Below are positions 14,036 through 16,537 of a stretch of DNA of 16,537 nt, piece after piece. The DNA is from Actinomycetota bacterium (lineage in GTDB: Bacteria > Actinomycetota > Actinomycetes > Nanopelagicales > Nanopelagicaceae). The notes beneath the pieces are model-generated. The model had not been told where the DNA came from and did no database searches. It saw only the letters and a list, made by a program, of their open reading frames with translations. The stretch is from NCBI GenBank assembly GCA_029978425.1, contig JAPOJL010000008.1, positions 1 through 16,537 of the forward strand. Reading direction: 5' to 3'. Made by a program: the position numbers and the translations under genes. The first letter of the stretch is position 1; every line of letters starts with the position of its first letter.

Positions 14036-16537
14036 TTAGACAGGTTCGGTTTCGATTTCGCGCAAGCGTTGCGAAATAACTTCGGAGACTCCATCACCGC
14101 GCATCGTGACTCCATACAAAGCATCGCCAATCTCCATCGTGCGCTTCTGGTGGGTAATGATGATGAGTTGCGAAGCTTGACGTAACTCTTCCAAAACTCC
14201 CAAAAGTCGTCCCAAGTTTGTGTCATCGAGCGCTGCTTCAACCTCATCCATGACATAGAACGGGCTCGGACGAGCTTTGAAAATCGCAACCAATAATGCG
14301 ACCGCAGTCAGTGAGCGTTCGCCACCAGAGAGAAGCGAGAGTCGCTTAATTCGTTTTCCAGGAGGACGAGCCTCTACATCAACGCCAGAATTCAACATAT
14401 CGCTGGGATCAGTAAGAACTAAACGTCCTTCGCCGCCTGGGAATAGGCGAGCAAAGATCTTCTCGAATTCGCGGGCTGTATCGCGATAAGCCTCCTCAAA
14501 GATTTCTTGAACACGATCATCAACCTCTTTAATAATGTCAAGCAAATCTTTCTTTGACTTCTTCAAATCTTCGAGCTGCTCAGCGAGATATTTCAAACGT
14601 TCTTCCAAAGAGGAGTACTCCTCGAGTGCAAGTGGATTGATCTTTCCGAGCAGAGCTAGAGATCGCTCTGCAGTTGCAAGGCGCTTTTCTTGTTGTTCGC
14701 GAACATAAGGAATGAATTCTCCTTGCGAAAGATTGCCTTCTTCGTCTTCCGTAAAGGTTGGGACATCTTTATCAGGGCCATATTCGTTGATCAAAGTGGC
14801 GCTATCGACACCAAACTCTTCCATTGCTTTAATCTCTAACTGCTCAATACGGAGTCGCTGTTCTGCACGAGCAATCTCATCACGATGAACGCTCGAGGTG
14901 AGTTGGTCGAGTTCCGTGCTCAAATCACGGACCTGGGCGCGAATCGCAAGAATTTCGCCATCGCGATTAGATCGAGAAATCTCCAAACGTTCGCGTTCTG
15001 CATTTGCTCGGGAGATTGAATTTTCTATTTGAATCAGCGCTTCATAAGCGGCATCAGCAATAGCTTGGGCGGTTACTGCGCCACGTGCGCGCGCTTCACG
15101 TCGAGCGATGCTCTTGCTTGCTGCTTCACGTTCGGTACGCGCTGCACTTTCTAAGTCAGTAGCTCGCTGGGAGATCGCAGCAACGCGCTCTTCCATCGTA
15201 CGAAGTCCAAGACGCGCTTCTACTTCTACCGCTCGAGCAGTTGACACGGTTGCGCGTAAATTTTCGACTTGAGTTAGATCGGGTTCCACAGGCTCGGTGC
15301 TCTTGCCGAATTCATTTTGGGCAATTCCCAATTCATTCTGATCGGTACGCAACGCTTCACGAAGTTCAGCGATAGATCTTTGAAGTCGCTCTACTTCGGC
15401 GGCGCTGCTGCGAACGCTCTGACCAGCGGCAGCCATCTGTTCGGCAAGACCGGCCATTGCAGCATCGGATTCATTTAACTTGGCCAGGGCCAGATCGTAG
15501 TTTGATTGATCACTACGGAATCGATTTTCTGCGGTTGAGATTTCGAAGCGGATCCGATCACAATCATGGCTAAATTTCTGTAAGGCAATTTCGCTCTTTT
15601 CAATCATCGAGGTGATTTCAATGAGCGATGAACGAGAACCTGATCCACCACTGGCTCGGCCACGACCAATGAGGTCGCCATCGCGAGTGACGGCAATCAA
15701 GTTTGGGTTTGATCGAATAATTTCTTGAGCCTGCGCAAGCGATTCCGCCGCGATAAATCCAGCAAATAATTTTGGCAGGACTGAATGAAGTGTCGATGAC
15801 GAAACTTTGGTGGATAGAGATGGGTATTGAGAGGAATAGGAACTATCTGCGCCACTCATGTCATCGGAAACAAAAAGGAGTTCGGCGCTACCGGCTGATT
15901 CTGATTTTAAGAATGAGAGAGCGGAGATTGCATGAGTTGCGTCATGGACAACAAGAGCATTAGCGAGCGATCCAAGTGCCACGGAGACTGCGCTCTCCCA
16001 ACCTGGTTCAACGGAGATCAACGATGCAACGCTTCCTCGAATCTCGATTCCGCGGCTATTTGTAAGAAGTGCGCCACTTCCATCTTTATGGAGCGTCGCT
16101 TGGCGTAGCGCGTCAACTTTCGCCTCTGCTGCGCTCTTCTCTCGCTCCGCCTTAGCTAACTCACTATTGAGTATTTCGAGATGTGTCTTGGATTGATCCA
16201 GTGCTGACTTCGCTTTTTCAAATTCTGCATCAAGACCTAGCTCTCCTGCATCAAGGCCAGCGATTTCACTCTCTAGCTTTGCAAAGTCGCGCTTGGCTTC
16301 ATCTACTCGAGAATTGGCATCAGCTAGTGCGGTTTCAAGTCGAGAGATTTCAGAAAGTGAGCCATCAATCCGCGATTGCAGACTCTTGATATGGCCTTCC
16401 TGACGGGCAGTACCTTCTCGATAATCTGCGATGGCACGTTGTGCAGCAGAAACTCGGTCTTCTTCTAATTTCAGACGGCCTTCAAGATCTGCAACGCTGG
16501 TACTTGCAGCGCTCAATTCATTACGAGATTTATCTAC
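14036..16537 (-). CDS. smc: Chromosome segregation ATPase SMC, N-terminus cut by window edge
   Basis: SMC condenses and helps segregate the chromosome as a coiled-coil ATPase dimer with ScpA/ScpB. The frame is open to the window edge; 833 residues are visible, so about 350 N-terminal residues, including Walker A, lie outside. In order on the protein: end of the N-terminal coiled coil (about 16537-16080), the hinge (about 16080-15640, with SVEPGWESAVSVALG and the Gly-rich DGDLIGRGRASGGSG), a long C-terminal coiled coil to about 14400, then the head half with signature motif LSLLSGGERSLTA (about 14300-14345), Walker B PFYVMDEVEAALDD (about 14220-14265) and IIITHQKRTM (about 14135-14165). The ATPase motifs are intact. 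It is followed by ftsY after 2 nt, the usual actinobacterial order. Confidence 0.96.
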   Translation of the reverse strand, partial: VDKSRNELSAASTSVADLEGRLKLEEDRVSAAQRAIADYREGTARQEGHIKSLQSRIDGSLSEISRLETALADANSRVDEAKRDFAKLESEIAGLDAGELGLDAEFEKAKSALDQSKTHLEILNSELAKAEREKSAAEAKVDALRQATLHKDGSGALLTNSRGIEIRGSVASLISVEPGWESAVSVALGSLANALVVHDATHAISALSFLKSESAGSAELLFVSDDMSGADSSYSSQYPSLSTKVSSSTLHSVLPKLFAGFIAAESLAQAQEIIRSNPNLIAVTRDGDLIGRGRASGGSGSRSSLIEITSMIEKSEIALQKFSHDCDRIRFEISTAENRFRSDQSNYDLALAKLNESDAAMAGLAEQMAAAGQSVRSSAAEVERLQRSIAELREALRTDQNELGIAQNEFGKSTEPVEPDLTQVENLRATVSTARAVEVEARLGLRTMEERVAAISQRATDLESAARTEREAASKSIARREARARGAVTAQAIADAAYEALIQIENSISRANAERERLEISRSNRDGEILAIRAQVRDLSTELDQLTSSVHRDEIARAEQRLRIEQLEIKAMEEFGVDSATLINEYGPDKDVPTFTEDEEGNLSQGEFIPYVREQQEKRLATAERSLALLGKINPLALEEYSSLEERLKYLAEQLEDLKKSKKDLLDIIKEVDDRVQEIFEEAYRDTAREFEKIFARLFPGGEGRLVLTDPSDMLNSGVDVEARPPGKRIKRLSLLSGGERSLTAVALLVAIFKARPSPFYVMDEVEAALDDTNLGRLLGVLEELRQASQLIIITHQKRTMEIGDALYGVTMRGDGVSEVISQRLREIETEPV

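Overview
The window is a piece of conserved housekeeping chromosome from an actinobacterium of moderate GC content, with very tight gene packing. Marker families support this: DUF3159, DUF3093 and DUF4193, which are essentially actinobacterial; a paired CeoB/CeoC-type TrkA tandem; the rpsP-khpA-rimM-trmD run; and the smc-ftsY-amtB-glnK-ffh series. The non-high GC, 2-5 nt gaps, 4-nt start/stop overlaps, even between convergent genes, and single-copy core content suggest a streamlined lineage such as the freshwater acI group (Nanopelagicales). That taxonomic placement is inference. I see no insertion sequence, prophage, CRISPR array, tRNA or rRNA, and no intergenic stretch longer than about 185 nt.

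Layout, left to right. (1) 1-3615, minus strand: the 3' end of the window cuts aconitase (acnA), which also carries an apparent 1-nt frameshift. Upstream of it lies a TRAM-domain, [4Fe-4S] RNA m5U methyltransferase. (2) 3709-5031, plus strand: two abutting TrkA/RCK regulatory proteins. (3) 5035-6667, minus strand: a PaaI-like hotdog thioesterase, dUTPase and a DUF3159 membrane protein, joined by 4-nt overlaps. (4) DUF3093 (plus) and DUF4193 (minus) are convergent and overlap by 4 nt. (5) 7609-9608, minus strand: rpsP-khpA-rimM-trmD, a ribosome-protein and ribosome/tRNA maturation operon. (6) 9793-11268: ffh, the SRP GTPase. (7) 11395-13034: amtB-glnK, ammonium transporter and its PII protein, ended by a strong UUCG-loop intrinsic terminator and preceded by a GlnR-like promoter. 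(8) 13197-16537: ftsY, the SRP receptor, and the C-terminal two thirds of smc.

Functionally the window joins co-translational membrane targeting (Ffh, FtsY), translation-factor biogenesis (bS16, RimM, TrmD, KhpA, the m5U methyltransferase), nitrogen uptake control (AmtB, GlnK), chromosome condensation (SMC), nucleotide hygiene (Dut), TCA cycle (AcnA) and K+ transport gating (TrkA pair).

No wholly new system is visible. The observations most worth checking are the acnA frameshift, the absence of glnD from its usual place after glnK, the structured and probably GlnR-controlled amtB leader, a TANNNT-type -10 placed 6-8 nt before several start codons (leaderless transcription), perfect inverted repeats in short divergent intergenic regions, orphan TrkA subunits with no channel nearby, and a Glu in place of the usual catalytic Asp in TrmD.
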